Of a stretch of 64,000 nt of DNA, positions 12,416 to 21,766 are shown piece by piece (positions within the stretch are counted from its first letter, which is position 1; every line of letters starts with the position of its first letter). The notes below the pieces were generated by a model that saw nothing but the letters and a program-made list of their open reading frames with translations, was not told the DNA's origin and made no database searches. Source of the DNA: Blastochloris viridis (lineage in GTDB: Bacteria > Pseudomonadota > Alphaproteobacteria > Rhizobiales > Xanthobacteraceae); contig NZ_CP012946.1 of assembly GCF_001402875.1 (NCBI RefSeq), forward strand, positions 412,001 to 476,000, in the 5' to 3' direction. Made by a program: the position numbers and the translations under genes.

Positions 12416-12453
12416 AGCCCCGCGCTACACGAGTGATTCTGTAGCGCGGGGCT
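12416..12453 (+). other. perfect 13-bp hairpin between two island genes
   Basis: AGCCCCGCGCTAC (12416-12428) pairs exactly with GTAGCGCGGGGCT (12441-12453) around a 12-base loop. It has no T-run on either strand, so it is not a standard intrinsic terminator. It ends 6 bases before the ATG at 12460. The G-rich 3' arm could hide the ribosome binding site, or the stem could be an RNA processing site. Confidence 0.6.
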
Positions 12454-12459
12454 GTTGGG

Positions 12460-13017
12460 ATGCGTATTTACAAAGGCTTCCTGGACGCAATTCGGGATGA
12501 AGAAGTTTTCATCGACGAGTTTAAGAAATTTGCCGGAGAAGTCTTCGGGGCTTGTCGGCTTTATCCAGTAGTTTCAGATGCCCGATTAATTGAGGTTAGG
12601 GGCGCTTGGCTGCACGACATTAAGCGCGTCGGAGATCATGAGCCAAACTTAACTAAAGGCTTGGATCACTTTAAGCAGTGCGGTCATTTGAGCTTTTGGA
12701 TTAGACGATTGTCGCCAGTAGTCGAGGCGACTGATGTAAAATCAGACATTGCAGACGCAGTGGGTTACGACCTGTCGCCAACAGAGATCGAGCTTCGCGA
12801 TATGCTGTTCGGATACGCTAACGAGTATTTGGCGTTCGATTACTGTTTCATGATATGCAAGTATTACGAGGCAAATCGCGATGATTATCCGTCCGAATTT
12901 GCAAGGAATCTTGTGGTTTCGCGCGATTATTATAAGATTATGCGTCAATTTTTGAAATATAAAAGCGTATCGCCTCATGCAATGCAGTTAATATATAGAT
13001 CTCTGTTTATGCACTAG
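12460..13017 (+). CDS. unrecognised 185-residue protein of foreign composition
   Basis: A strongly AT-rich gene in a GC-rich neighbourhood, using TTA, ATA and AGA codons that nearby genes avoid, which points to horizontal transfer. The protein is soluble and mixed in charge, with aromatic-rich helices near the C-terminus (YANEYLAFDYCFMICKYYEA). No catalytic motif or signal peptide was recognised. Its last codons overlap, tail to tail, the end of a decayed transposase gene, so the natural C-terminus may have been changed by that insertion. The start sits just after a 13-bp hairpin. Defence or toxin functions are possible for such islands, but nothing in the sequence shows one. Confidence 0.6.
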   Translation: MRIYKGFLDAIRDEEVFIDEFKKFAGEVFGACRLYPVVSDARLIEVRGAWLHDIKRVGDHEPNLTKGLDHFKQCGHLSFWIRRLSPVVEATDVKSDIADAVGYDLSPTEIELRDMLFGYANEYLAFDYCFMICKYYEANRDDYPSEFARNLVVSRDYYKIMRQFLKYKSVSPHAMQLIYRSLFMH

Positions 13018-13406
13018 GGCGCTTCTTGTGCGACCCGCGCTTGCCAGGCTTCTTTGTCCGCGCGTAGATCAGCGTGGCGATGTCTTCCGTGGTCATCAGG
13101 CGTGTTGGTGAGGCCCGCGGCCATGGCCGGGGTCGCGGTCGCGGTCGCCGACCATGTACGACAGGATGAGCTTGGACTCGGCATCAATCGCCGTCCACGT
13201 CCACACGTCGCCGGCCTGATCCGGAGCGGCCTTGGCCTTCCCCGACCTTGCTTTTCCTTGGCGTACCAGAACGACCAAATCGCATCGCACTGGACGCGCT
13301 TGGCCTTCACGCAGCGCACCTTGTCGTAATTGAAAGCCGAGCACGCCTCCCCGGCCTCCACAAGCAACTTTGCCACCGTGGCATCCCTATGTTTGACCCA
13401 AAGCAC
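13007..13406 (-). pseudogene. IS1-family transposase remnant
   Basis: Three pieces of one transposase lie in different minus-strand frames. The N-terminal side gives TVAKLLVEAGEACSAF and VKAKRVQCDAIWSFWYAK. The middle gives GDVWTWTAIDAESKLILSY and VGDRD. The end gives TTEDIATLIYARTKKPGKR followed by a basic tail and stop at 13007. The order matches IS1-family transposases, but the start is missing and most of the core between VGDRD and the tail has been deleted, so it cannot be active. It abuts the ampD stop on one side and the AT-rich island on the other. Confidence 0.8.
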
Positions 13407-13442
13407 ACTACGCTGGAGCCGCGCTTGTCCGGAACGACCGGA

Positions 13443-14228
13443 TCAGCGGCGTCGCGCGACATCCCGCGCCGCCAGCAGATCGCGCAGCGTGGTGACGGTC
13501 GAGGCGTCGGCGACGCCGTCGACTTTGGCCGGGCGGAAGTGACGCTGAAACGCCGTCACGACCGCCGCGGTGGCGTCGTCGAAGGTGCCGGTGAGGTCGA
13601 TGCCGTAGCCGTAGAGCGCCAGCATTGCCTGCAGCGCCTCCACCGGCCGTCCGGCGTCGCCGCGGGCGAGGAAGCGGCCGTCGGCCAGCGGTGCCGGCGG
13701 CACCCACAGCCCGACTCCGGCTTGCGCCAGTGCTGCCCATGGGAATGTCTCGCCGGGGTCGCGCTTGCGCAGCGGTGCGACGTCGGAATGACCGAGCACG
13801 CGGTCGGGCCGGATGGCGTGGCGGGCGGCGATGTCGCGGCACAGCGCCGCCACCGCCGCGATCTGCGGTTCGGGAAAGTCAGGGCAGCCGAAATCGTGGC
13901 CCGGATTGGCGATCTCGATGCCGATCGAGCGCGAATTGACGTCGGTGTCGCCGGCCCAGCACGATTCGCCGGCGTGCCAGGCCCGCCGGCGCTCCGGCAC
14001 CAGCTGCAGCACCCGGCCGGACTCCTCGACCACGTAATGGCAGGACACCGCGCCGTCGGGACCGGCGAGGCAGCCGAGCGCCGCCTCAAGCGAGGCGAGG
14101 CCGGTGTAGTGCAGCACGATGATGTCGGCTCCGCCGCCGCCCCGCCGCTCGCCGTGGCGGGGCGAGGGCAGGATGTCGGCGGCCAGGGGGGAATCGGGCG
14201 CAAAGCCCGTCGTCGGGTCAGTGGTCAT
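13443..14228 (-). CDS. N-acetylmuramoyl-L-alanine amidase, AmpD type
   Basis: A 261-residue protein. An Amidase_2 domain spans about residues 30-175, with zinc ligands in IVLHYTG, the second motif RAWHAGES, and LGHSDVAPLRKRDPG. A C-terminal peptidoglycan-binding module follows (ALQAMLALYGYGIDLTGTFD). There is no signal peptide, so it should act on cytoplasmic anhydro-muropeptides in cell wall recycling, as AmpD does. Its ATG overlaps the stop of the DnaJ-domain gene upstream (ATGA), so the two are translationally coupled. I leave the symbol blank because several amidases share this architecture. Confidence 0.88.
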   Translation of the reverse strand: MTTDPTTGFAPDSPLAADILPSPRHGERRGGGGADIIVLHYTGLASLEAALGCLAGPDGAVSCHYVVEESGRVLQLVPERRRAWHAGESCWAGDTDVNSRSIGIEIANPGHDFGCPDFPEPQIAAVAALCRDIAARHAIRPDRVLGHSDVAPLRKRDPGETFPWAALAQAGVGLWVPPAPLADGRFLARGDAGRPVEALQAMLALYGYGIDLTGTFDDATAAVVTAFQRHFRPAKVDGVADASTVTTLRDLLAARDVARRR

Positions 14229-14953
14229 TTCAGCCGCATCCGCTCGGCGCGGATGGTCTCATAGGCGGCGTTGATGGCCGCCAGCTTGTCGGTGGCGATC
14301 CGGATGGCTTCGGCCGGCAGGCCCTGGCCGATCAGCCGGTCGGGATGGGTCTCCTGCACCAGTCGCCGCCACGCCTTGGCGACCTCCGCGTCGCTGGCCT
14401 GTCGGGTCACGCCGAGCGCGAGGTAGGGGTCGCCCTTGCCGGGCGCGACGTGGCGGGCCTCGATCGTGGCGAACTCGTGCTCGGAAAAGCCGAAGATGGC
14501 GGCGACGTCGCGCAGGAACGCGCGCTCGCGCGGGTGCACCGCGCGGTCGGCCTTGGCGATGTGGAACAGGGCGTCGATCAGCTCCTCCTTCACCTCCGGC
14601 GCGTCGGCGAAGATGTCGGCGAGCTGGCGGGCATAGGCGTCAAAGCCGGCGACCGAGCCCTTGGCGAGGTCGAACACCCGGCGCACATTGGCCATCTCGT
14701 CGTCGGGCACCTCGAACACCTCGTGGAAGGCCTCGACCTCCAGCGGCGTCACCACGCCGTCGGCTTTGGCCATCTTCGCCGACAGCGCCACCACGCCGAT
14801 GGTGAAGGCGAGCGACCTGGCCTGCGGGTCGGCGGGGCGCCCGAACGGCAGATCGATGATGAAATGGCCGGCGATGCCGCCGACCAGCGCGCCGAGCGGT
14901 CCGCCGACGGCAAGGCCGACACTGGCGCCGCTCAGCTTTCCCCAGATCGTCAT
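14225..14953 (-). CDS. TerB/DnaJ-domain protein (DjlA-like)
   Basis: A 242-residue protein. It has a glycine-rich hydrophobic N-terminal segment (ASVGLAVGGPLGALVGG), a TerB-like helical domain at about 40-150, and a C-terminal J domain containing the HPD triad (THPDRLIGQG). The architecture is that of DjlA-like co-chaperones that stimulate DnaK at the membrane. ATG 14953 has GGAG-like bases just before it. It is coupled by an ATGA overlap to the amidase gene, a pairing that I recall is common in Hyphomicrobiales. Confidence 0.88.
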   Translation of the reverse strand: MTIWGKLSGASVGLAVGGPLGALVGGIAGHFIIDLPFGRPADPQARSLAFTIGVVALSAKMAKADGVVTPLEVEAFHEVFEVPDDEMANVRRVFDLAKGSVAGFDAYARQLADIFADAPEVKEELIDALFHIAKADRAVHPRERAFLRDVAAIFGFSEHEFATIEARHVAPGKGDPYLALGVTRQASDAEVAKAWRRLVQETHPDRLIGQGLPAEAIRIATDKLAAINAAYETIRAERMRLK

Positions 14954-15098
14954 CTCCAAGGTCCCCCACCCCGCCGCCGCGGCACGGCGGGCCACGCGTC
15001 GGGCAACAGTTCCTTAACCTTCAGAGAGCGTAAATCCAACGCCGACCTGGTGCGCTATCAGCCGGGAGTGCGCCCCCATTCCATTGACGACCACAATA

Positions 15099-15123
15099 TC
15101 CCATGATATCCCAAACCATCCCG
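15099..15123 (-). promoter_or_regulatory. MraZ operator (three repeats)
   Basis: TCCCA at 15099, TCCCA at 15109 and TCCCG at 15119 recur every 10 bases. Read on the minus strand this is GGGA/TGGGA-N5-TGGGA-N5, the known repeat pattern bound by MraZ upstream of dcw clusters. It lies 146 bases before mraZ, in an otherwise empty 315-base gap (14954-15268), and predicts autorepression of the cluster. Confidence 0.75.
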
Positions 15124-15268
15124 TTGATACGCGGCATGCCGTTCCTTGATGGGGGCGGTACGGGATCGCAGCGCCCTGCCAGGGGCTGCGGCACGCGGGT
15201 TATTGTTGGGCCGGCCTCGGCGCCGGTGCCCGTTTGTTCGCGTATCAACCAGGGAGGGGGTCTTCGCG

Positions 15269-15748
15269 ATGGATCGCTTCGTGTCGAGCTACACGATGCG
15301 GCTGGACGCGAAGGGTCGGGTTTCGATCCCGGCGCCCTACCGGACGGTTCTCACCAAGGATGGATTCGACGGGGCCTTCTGCATCCCGGCGCTCGACACC
15401 ACGGCGATCGACGCCGGGGGACGGCGGCTGATCGAGGAGATCGACCGGCTGGTCGAATCCCTGCCGCCCTACTCGGACGAACGCGACGAGATGTCGACGG
15501 CGCTCTTTGGTTCGAGCGAGCTTCTGAAGCTCGATTCGGAGGGCCGCGTCGTCCTGACCGAGACCTTGAAGGGCCACGCCCGGATCAAGGACGGCGTGAC
15601 GTTCGTGGGGCTCGGCCACAAATTCCAGATCTGGGAGCCGGATCGCTTCCGTGCGCATCTCGACGAGGCCAAGACGAGAATGCGGGACTTGCGGAAGCGG
15701 CTCGGACACCCGGATGCGCCAGCGCGCGTCGCAGGAGCACGGGAGTGA
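15269..15748 (+). CDS. mraZ: transcriptional regulator MraZ
   Basis: A 159-residue protein with two SpoVT/AbrB-like MraZ repeats. The DNA-contacting motifs are [16 protein letters not shown] near residue 10 and [15 protein letters not shown] near 85. ATG 15269 follows AGGGAGGGGG. MraZ forms rings that bind repeats upstream of its own operon, and such repeats are present at 15099-15123. The stop overlaps the rsmH start (TGATG). Confidence 0.95.
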   Translation: MDRFVSSYTMRLDAKGRVSIPAPYRTVLTKDGFDGAFCIPALDTTAIDAGGRRLIEEIDRLVESLPPYSDERDEMSTALFGSSELLKLDSEGRVVLTETLKGHARIKDGVTFVGLGHKFQIWEPDRFRAHLDEAKTRMRDLRKRLGHPDAPARVAGARE

Positions 15749-16779
15749 TGGCGGGCAGCGGTTCGGGCAACCGGACCGCTGGCGGACCGGCCCGCCACGT
15801 TCCCGTGCTCGTACGCGAGGTGGTGACGGCGCTCACGCCGCAGGCGGGCGACGTCATCATTGATGGCACCTTCGGCGCCGGCGGCTACAGCCGCGCCATC
15901 CTGCAAAGCGCAGACTGCCGCGTGGTCGCGATCGACCGCGACCAGAGCGCCATCCTCGGCGGCTGGGAGCTGGTCAATGACGCGGCCGGCCGGCTGACGC
16001 TGGTCGAGGACCGCTTTTCGCAACTCGACGCCGTCGCCGCCCGCGTCGGCCATCCGAAGGTCGACGGCGTGGTGCTCGACATCGGCGTGTCGTCGATGCA
16101 GCTCGACCAGGCCGAGCGCGGCTTCTCGTTCCGCGCCGACGCCGCCCTCGACATGCGCATGTCGAACGACGGCGACAGCGCCGCCGATGTTATCGCGCAG
16201 CTGGATGAAACCACGCTGGCGAACGTGATCTACGCCTTCGGCGAGGAGCGCCATTCCCGTGCGGTGGCGCGGGCCATCGTTGCCGCCCGTACCGAGGCGC
16301 CGATCACCACCACCCGGCAGCTCGCCGATATCGTCGCCCGCGTGGTGCGCTCCAAGCCGGGCGACATCCATCCGGCCACCCGCACCTTCCAGGCGCTGCG
16401 CATCGCGGTGAACGAGGAGCTGGACGAGCTCGCCACGGCGCTGCTGGCGGCCGAGCGGGTGCTGAAGCCCGGCGGCCGGCTGGCGGTGGTGACGTTCCAC
16501 TCGCTGGAGGATCGCATCGTCAAGACCTTCCTCACTGAGCGCTCGCGCACCTCGGCCGGCGGCTCGCGCCACCGGCCGGAAACCGCCGTCGCGCCCGCCA
16601 CCTTCACGCCGCTGTCCAAGAAGCCGGTGGAGCCATCGGAGGCGGAGGTCGCCGCCAATCCGCGGGCGCGCTCGGCCAAGCTGCGCGCGGCGCTGCGCAC
16701 CTTGGCGCCGGCACGCGACGAGCCGCCGGCACCGGGCTGGGTGCCCGACCCGTTCGCCGGCGCCCGCCGGCGGCGCTGA
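15748..16779 (+). CDS. rsmH: 16S rRNA (cytosine(1402)-N(4))-methyltransferase
   Basis: A 343-residue RsmH (MraW) that methylates C1402 in the 16S decoding centre using SAM. Visible are [10 protein letters not shown] near residue 17, the SAM motif [11 protein letters not shown] near 42, the [18 protein letters not shown] block near 110, and [13 protein letters not shown] near 245. It is translationally coupled to mraZ. As in most bacteria it is the second gene of the dcw cluster. Confidence 0.96.
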   Translation: MAGSGSGNRTAGGPARHVPVLVREVVTALTPQAGDVIIDGTFGAGGYSRAILQSADCRVVAIDRDQSAILGGWELVNDAAGRLTLVEDRFSQLDAVAARVGHPKVDGVVLDIGVSSMQLDQAERGFSFRADAALDMRMSNDGDSAADVIAQLDETTLANVIYAFGEERHSRAVARAIVAARTEAPITTTRQLADIVARVVRSKPGDIHPATRTFQALRIAVNEELDELATALLAAERVLKPGGRLAVVTFHSLEDRIVKTFLTERSRTSAGGSRHRPETAVAPATFTPLSKKPVEPSEAEVAANPRARSAKLRAALRTLAPARDEPPAPGWVPDPFAGARRRR

Positions 16780-16790
16780 CGGAGGGGCCG

Positions 16791-17153
16791 GTGGGACGCA
16801 TTCTCAACATCATCGTCGTGCTGGCGCTGATCGGCGCCGCGGTCGGGGTCTATCGCGTCAAGTACGAATCGACGCTGCAGGCCGAGCGGATCGCCAAGCT
16901 CAGGGGCGAGATCCGCAAGGAGAAGGAAGCCATTGCGCTGCTGCGCGCCGAATGGAGCCAGCTGTCGCGGCCGGACCGCATCCAGGAGCTGGCGAGCCGC
17001 CACCTCGCGCTCAAGAGCTTCGAACTCGATCGGCTCGACAAGCTCGACAAGCTGCCCGAGAAGCCGAAGCCGCCGGGCGATCCGATCGGCGACATGATCG
17101 AGGAGATGGACCCGCTCGACATCACCAGTTCCATTCCGGGGGCTGTCCAATGA
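16791..17153 (+). CDS. ftsL: cell division protein FtsL
   Basis: A 120-residue bitopic protein starting GTG. A short cytoplasmic tip is followed by one membrane span (ILNIIVVLALIGAAVGVY) and a periplasmic leucine-zipper coiled coil (ERIAKLRGEIRKEKEAIALL). Sequence identity in this family is low; the call rests on topology and on its place between rsmH and ftsI. It would act in the FtsQLB complex that activates FtsWI. The stop overlaps the ftsI start (ATGA). Confidence 0.85.
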   Translation: MGRILNIIVVLALIGAAVGVYRVKYESTLQAERIAKLRGEIRKEKEAIALLRAEWSQLSRPDRIQELASRHLALKSFELDRLDKLDKLPEKPKPPGDPIGDMIEEMDPLDITSSIPGAVQ

Positions 17154-18940
17154 GCGATGCCGCCCGCCGCTCCTCAAAGCCGGGCCGCCTTGCCGCCGGC
17201 GTGGCCGCCCGCGTGCAGGACGTTGTCGCACGGCTGGCCAAGCCGCCGAGCGCCGACCCGCAGACGGTGTCGCGCGGGCGGCTCAGGCTGGTGATCGGCG
17301 TGTTCGCGCTGATCTTCGCCGTCATCGCCGGCAAGACCGCCTATCTCGCCGCCGGTGCCGACGGCAGCGCCGGCCGGCGCGGCACGCCCAGCGATGCGAT
17401 GTCCTCGGTGCGGCCGGATATCCTCGACCGCAACGGCGAGATCCTGGCCACCGACGTCAAGACCGCCTCGCTGTTCGCCGAGCCGCGCCGCATCATCGAC
17501 GTCGACGAGGCGCTGGAACTGCTGTCCGCCGTGCTGCCCGATCTCGACATGGCCGAAACCCGCGAACGGCTGTCGTCGAAGAAGGGCTTCGCCTGGCTCA
17601 GGCGCGAGATCACCGCGCAGCAGCAGGCGCAGATCCACCGGCTCGGCATTCCCGGCATCGGCTTCCTGCGCGAGAACAAGCGGGTCTATCCCGCCGGCGC
17701 GGTGGCCGGCCACGTGCTCGGCCACGTCAATATCGACAACCAGGGCATCGCCGGCATCGAGCGCTGGGTCGATTCCAGCGGGCTGGCCTTCCTGCACCAG
17801 ATCGGGCTCGCTACCGACCGCGCCCAGAACCCGGTCCAGCTCGCGGTCGATCTGCGGGTTCAGCACGCCATGCGCGACGAGCTGATGCAGTCGAAGACGA
17901 AGTTCAAGGCCAAGGCCGCCTCCGGCGCCATCCTCGACGTCAATTCGGGCGAGGTGATCGCCATGGTGTCGCTGCCGGACTACGATCCCAATAAGCCGGC
18001 GAGCTCCAAGGACGACGCCTCCATCAACCGCCTTACCACCGGCGTCTACGAGATGGGCTCGACCTTCAAGGCGCTGACGCTGGCGATGGCGCTGGACTCC
18101 GGCAAGATCTCGCTGAACTCGACCTGGGACGCCCGCGCGCCGCTGCGCTACGGCCGTTTTTCCATCGACGACTTCCACGCCACCCGCCGCATCCTGTCGA
18201 CGCCGGAGGTGTTCACCCACTCCTCCAACATCGGCACCGCGCGCATGGCGCTGGCGATCGGCGTCGACGGCCACAAGGCGTTCCTCAAGAAGATGGGCCA
18301 GCTGGAGCGGCTGCGCACCGAATTGCCCGAGAGCGCCGAGCCGATCGTTCCCAAGCGCTGGGGCGAGCTCAACACCGTCACCATCGCGTTCGGCCACGGC
18401 CTGTCGGTGGCGCCGATGCAGGCTGCCGCCGCGGTGTGCGCGCTGGTCAATGGCGGCGCCCTGATCCCGCCGACCTTCCTCAAGCGCTCGGCGGCGGAGG
18501 CGCGCAAGCTCGGCGTCCAGGTGATCAAGCCGGAGACCTCCGACAAGATGCGCTATCTGATGCGCCTCAACGCCGAGGTCGGCTCGGCCACCAAGGCCGA
18601 GGTCAAGGGCTATTACGTCGGCGGCAAGACCGGCACCGCCGAGAAGGTGATCAATGGCCGCTACGCCAAGAACAAGGTGATGGCGGCATTCATGGCGATA
18701 TTGCCCGCCGACGCGCCGAAATACCTCGTGCTGGTGATGCTCGACGAGCCCCAGGGCCTGCCCGAGACCCATGGCTTCGCCACCTCCGGTTGGAACGCCG
18801 CGCCGACCACCGGCAAGATCATCGCCCGCGTCGCGCCGATGCTCGGCCTGGAGAAGCGCGAGGACCTGCCGCCCGCAGAAGCGCTGCTCAAGGGCGGGCC
18901 ACGCATCACCGCGGCGCGATCTGGTATAGGTCCGCAATGA
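17150..18940 (+). CDS. ftsI: peptidoglycan transpeptidase FtsI (PBP3)
   Basis: A 596-residue class B penicillin-binding protein for septal cross-linking. The first 50 residues are a basic cytoplasmic extension. The span LVIGVFALIFAVIAG follows, then the PBP dimer domain (RPDILDRNGEILATDV) and the transpeptidase. The active-site Ser is in GSTFK near residue 304, SSN near 359 and KTGT near 493. The N-terminal extension is longer than in E. coli. Coupled by ATGA overlaps to ftsL and murE. Confidence 0.95.
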   Translation: MSDAARRSSKPGRLAAGVAARVQDVVARLAKPPSADPQTVSRGRLRLVIGVFALIFAVIAGKTAYLAAGADGSAGRRGTPSDAMSSVRPDILDRNGEILATDVKTASLFAEPRRIIDVDEALELLSAVLPDLDMAETRERLSSKKGFAWLRREITAQQQAQIHRLGIPGIGFLRENKRVYPAGAVAGHVLGHVNIDNQGIAGIERWVDSSGLAFLHQIGLATDRAQNPVQLAVDLRVQHAMRDELMQSKTKFKAKAASGAILDVNSGEVIAMVSLPDYDPNKPASSKDDASINRLTTGVYEMGSTFKALTLAMALDSGKISLNSTWDARAPLRYGRFSIDDFHATRRILSTPEVFTHSSNIGTARMALAIGVDGHKAFLKKMGQLERLRTELPESAEPIVPKRWGELNTVTIAFGHGLSVAPMQAAAAVCALVNGGALIPPTFLKRSAAEARKLGVQVIKPETSDKMRYLMRLNAEVGSATKAEVKGYYVGGKTGTAEKVINGRYAKNKVMAAFMAILPADAPKYLVLVMLDEPQGLPETHGFATSGWNAAPTTGKIIARVAPMLGLEKREDLPPAEALLKGGPRITAARSGIGPQ

Positions 18941-20388
18941 CCACCGTTGCCGAACTGTTCGCCGCCGACCTGCCGCCCGGCCACCGCGCCGGCGGCCTCA
19001 CCGTCACCGGGCTCGCGGTCGACAGCCGCAGGGTGGCGCCCGGCCATGTCTTCGTCGCGGTGCCTGGCACCCACGCCGACGGCCTCGCCTACGCGCCGGC
19101 CGCGGTCGCCGCCGGCGCAGTGGCGGTGGTCGCCGCCACCGCGCCGCCCGGCGATCTCGGCGTGCCGGTGGTGGTGCTCCAGGATGTCCGCGGCGCACTG
19201 GCGCGGGCGGCGGCGCGGCTCTTCCCGCGCCAGCCGGCGCTGGAAGTCGCCGTCACCGGCACCAGCGGCAAGACCTCGGTCACCTCGTTCGTGCGCCAGG
19301 TCTGGAGCGCGCTCGGCCACGCCGCCGCCAGCATCGGCACCATCGGGGTGGTGGCGCCGTCGGGGGCCGATTACGGCTCGCTGACCACGCCCGACCCATT
19401 GAGCCTGCACGCCACGCTCGACCGGCTGGCCGGCGAGGGCGTCAGCCACCTCGCCATCGAGGCGTCCTCGCACGGGATCGACCAGCGCCGGCTCGACGGC
19501 ATGCGGTTCGCGGCCGGCGCCTTCCTCAACCTGTCGCGCGACCACCTCGACTATCACATCACCCTCGACGCCTACTTCGCCTCCAAGCTCCGGCTGTTCG
19601 AGGTGCTGCTGCCGCCGGGCGCCGGCGTGGTGGTCGATGCCGACCTGCCGGAGGCCGACCGGGTGCGCGCGGTGGCGCGGCCGCGCGGCCTCAGGGTGTT
19701 CTCGGTCGGCCGCAGCGGCGCCGGCATCCGCCTCATCTCCGCCGAGGTCGAGGGCTTTGCCCAGCGGCTGGAGGTCGAGACCTCAGGCCGCCGCTACCGG
19801 ACGCTGCTGCCGCTGGCCGGCGCCTTCCAGGTGTCGAACGCGCTCGCGGCGGCCGGGCTTGCCATTGTCACCGGCTCGGAGCCGGGCGCGGTGTTCGCGG
19901 CGCTGGAGCACCTTGAGGGCGCCAAGGGCCGGCTGGAGATGGTGGCCGAGACCGGCGGCGCGCTGGTGTTCGTCGACTACGCCCACAAGCCCGACGGCCT
20001 CGACAAGATGCTGGCGACGCTGCGCCCCTTCACCACGGGCCGGCTGGTGGTGCTGTTCGGCGCCGGCGGCGACCGCGATCCCGGCAAGCGCCGCATCATG
20101 GGCGAGGTGGCCGCCAGGCTCGCCGACCGCGTGATCGTCACCGACGACAACCCGCGCAGCGAGGACCCGGCGGTGATCCGCCGCGCGATCGTTCAGGGCG
20201 CGCCGAATGCCGAGGAGATCGCCGGCCGCGGCGAGGCGATTCGGACCGCTGTTGCCGGCCTGAAAGCCGGGGATGTGCTGGTAGTGGCCGGCAAGGGTCA
20301 CGAAACCGGCCAAATCATCGGCGATCGAGTGCTGCCTTTCTCCGACCATGACGAGATCGCTGCGGCGGTACGTGCCCGCAACGGTTGA
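18937..20388 (+). CDS. murE: UDP-MurNAc-tripeptide ligase (meso-DAP adding)
   Basis: A 483-residue Mur ligase that adds meso-diaminopimelate to UDP-MurNAc-L-Ala-D-Glu. The ATP loop GTSGKTS is near residue 107. The DNPR motif ([10 protein letters not shown], near residue 405) is the signature of DAP rather than lysine selection. The start overlaps the ftsI stop. In most relatives murF follows directly, but here the next gene is mraY after a 154-base gap with no recognisable murF sequence. Confidence 0.95.
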   Translation: MTTVAELFAADLPPGHRAGGLTVTGLAVDSRRVAPGHVFVAVPGTHADGLAYAPAAVAAGAVAVVAATAPPGDLGVPVVVLQDVRGALARAAARLFPRQPALEVAVTGTSGKTSVTSFVRQVWSALGHAAASIGTIGVVAPSGADYGSLTTPDPLSLHATLDRLAGEGVSHLAIEASSHGIDQRRLDGMRFAAGAFLNLSRDHLDYHITLDAYFASKLRLFEVLLPPGAGVVVDADLPEADRVRAVARPRGLRVFSVGRSGAGIRLISAEVEGFAQRLEVETSGRRYRTLLPLAGAFQVSNALAAAGLAIVTGSEPGAVFAALEHLEGAKGRLEMVAETGGALVFVDYAHKPDGLDKMLATLRPFTTGRLVVLFGAGGDRDPGKRRIMGEVAARLADRVIVTDDNPRSEDPAVIRRAIVQGAPNAEEIAGRGEAIRTAVAGLKAGDVLVVAGKGHETGQIIGDRVLPFSDHDEIAAAVRARNG

Positions 20389-20542
20389 GCCATTGCCGAT
20401 TTCACACCGGATGGACCTTGCCCAACCTGCGGCGGGGCGATTATGCGGGGCCCCGTTCGCTGGGGCATGGACCCTTGAACGAACACCTCAACGAGCATCT
20501 GAACGGGCACCGGATCGGGCCTTTGGAGGACGGGAGAGCGGA

Positions 20543-21628
20543 ATGCTGACGTGGCTGGTGGAACTCTCCAACACGGTGTCCGCCTTCAACGTGTTCCGCT
20601 ACATCACCTTCCGCACCGGCGGGGCGATGCTGACGGCGCTGCTGTTCGTGTTCCTGTTCGGCCCGATGATCATCTCGGCGCTGCGCATCCGCCAGGGCAA
20701 GGGCCAGCCGATCCGCGAGGACGGGCCGAAGTCCCACATCCTGTCGAAGAAGGGCACGCCCACCATGGGCGGGCTGATGATCCTGTCGGGGCTGCTGGTC
20801 TCCACCATGCTGTGGGCCAACCCGGCCAACCCCTATGTCTGGATCGTGTTGTTCGTCACCGTCGGCTTCGGGCTGGTCGGGTTCTACGACGATTATCTGA
20901 AAGTCACCAAGCAGAGCCACAACGGCTATTCCGGCAAGGCGCGCATCGCCATCGAGGCGCTCATCGCCGGCATTGCGGTGTTCGCCATCGTCGCGGTCGC
21001 CAAGGCGCCGCTCGGCACCTCGATCTCGTTTCCGTTCTTCAAGGAGGTGCTGATCAATGTCGGCTGGTTCTTCTTGATCTTCGGCGGGTTCGTGATCATC
21101 GGCGCCGGCAACGCGGTGAATCTCACCGACGGTCTCGATGGCCTGGCCATCGTGCCGGTGATGATCGCCGCCGCCACCTTCGGCCTGATCGCCTATCTCT
21201 CCGGCAACGTGATTTTTGCCGACTACCTGCAGATCCAGCACGTGCCCGGCACCGGCGAGCTGGCGGTGATCCTGGGCGCGGTGGTCGGCGCCGGCCTCGG
21301 CTTCCTGTGGTTCAACGCGCCGCCGGCGCAGATCTTCATGGGCGACACCGGCTCGCTGGCGCTCGGCGGCATGCTGGGCACCGTTGCGGTGGCAACCAAG
21401 CACGAGATCGTGCTGGCGGTGGTCGGCGGGCTGTTCGTGCTGGAGGCGCTGTCGGTCATCATCCAGGTGACGAGCTTCCGCCTCACCGGCAAGCGCGTGT
21501 TCAAGATGGCGCCGATCCACCATCATTTCGAGCAGCTCGGCTGGACCGAGCCGCAGATCGTGGTGCGATTCTGGATCATCGCGGTGGTGCTGGCGCTGGC
21601 CGGCCTCGCCACGCTGAAGCTGCGGTAA
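20543..21628 (+). CDS. mraY: phospho-MurNAc-pentapeptide transferase MraY
   Basis: A 361-residue polytopic membrane enzyme that makes lipid I from UDP-MurNAc-pentapeptide and undecaprenyl phosphate. Catalytic and conserved motifs are [35 protein letters not shown] and the MAPIHHHFE loop. ATG 20543, with GGAGGACGGGAG upstream, gives the canonical MLxWLVxLS start. An in-frame extension to 20348 overlaps murE and is rejected. Confidence 0.96.
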   Translation: MLTWLVELSNTVSAFNVFRYITFRTGGAMLTALLFVFLFGPMIISALRIRQGKGQPIREDGPKSHILSKKGTPTMGGLMILSGLLVSTMLWANPANPYVWIVLFVTVGFGLVGFYDDYLKVTKQSHNGYSGKARIAIEALIAGIAVFAIVAVAKAPLGTSISFPFFKEVLINVGWFFLIFGGFVIIGAGNAVNLTDGLDGLAIVPVMIAAATFGLIAYLSGNVIFADYLQIQHVPGTGELAVILGAVVGAGLGFLWFNAPPAQIFMGDTGSLALGGMLGTVAVATKHEIVLAVVGGLFVLEALSVIIQVTSFRLTGKRVFKMAPIHHHFEQLGWTEPQIVVRFWIIAVVLALAGLATLKLR

Positions 21629-21646
21629 ACCCTGTTGGTGTCTCTC

Positions 21647-21755
21647 GTCGTCCCGGGCAAGCGGCGCCAGCCGCGCGAACCGGGACCGGGCGACACGAGA
21701 GCACGAATTCCTGCAAACGGCCCCGGGTCTCGGCTCTGCCTCGCCCGGGGCGACG
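21647..21755. repeat. REP-like palindromic repeat
   Basis: Interleaved short palindromes fill the mraY-murD gap (CGTCCCGGGC...GAACCGGGACC and CCCCGGGT...CGCCCGGGGCGACGA). The core CGTC(G/A)TCCCGG resembles the elements at 44691 and 45382. Confidence 0.5.
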
Positions 21756-21766
21756 AGACCTGGGTC

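Noticed and set aside
12416..12453. Hairpin as an intrinsic terminator
   Set aside because: No T-run follows on either strand, so it is kept only as an unexplained hairpin.
12010..13406. Prophage or integrative element
   Set aside because: Only about 1.4 kb, with no integrase, tRNA target, attachment repeats or phage structural genes.
20348..20542. N-terminal extension of MraY or a murF remnant
   Set aside because: The translated sequence has no Mur ligase motif and overlaps murE; the canonical MraY start is at 20543.
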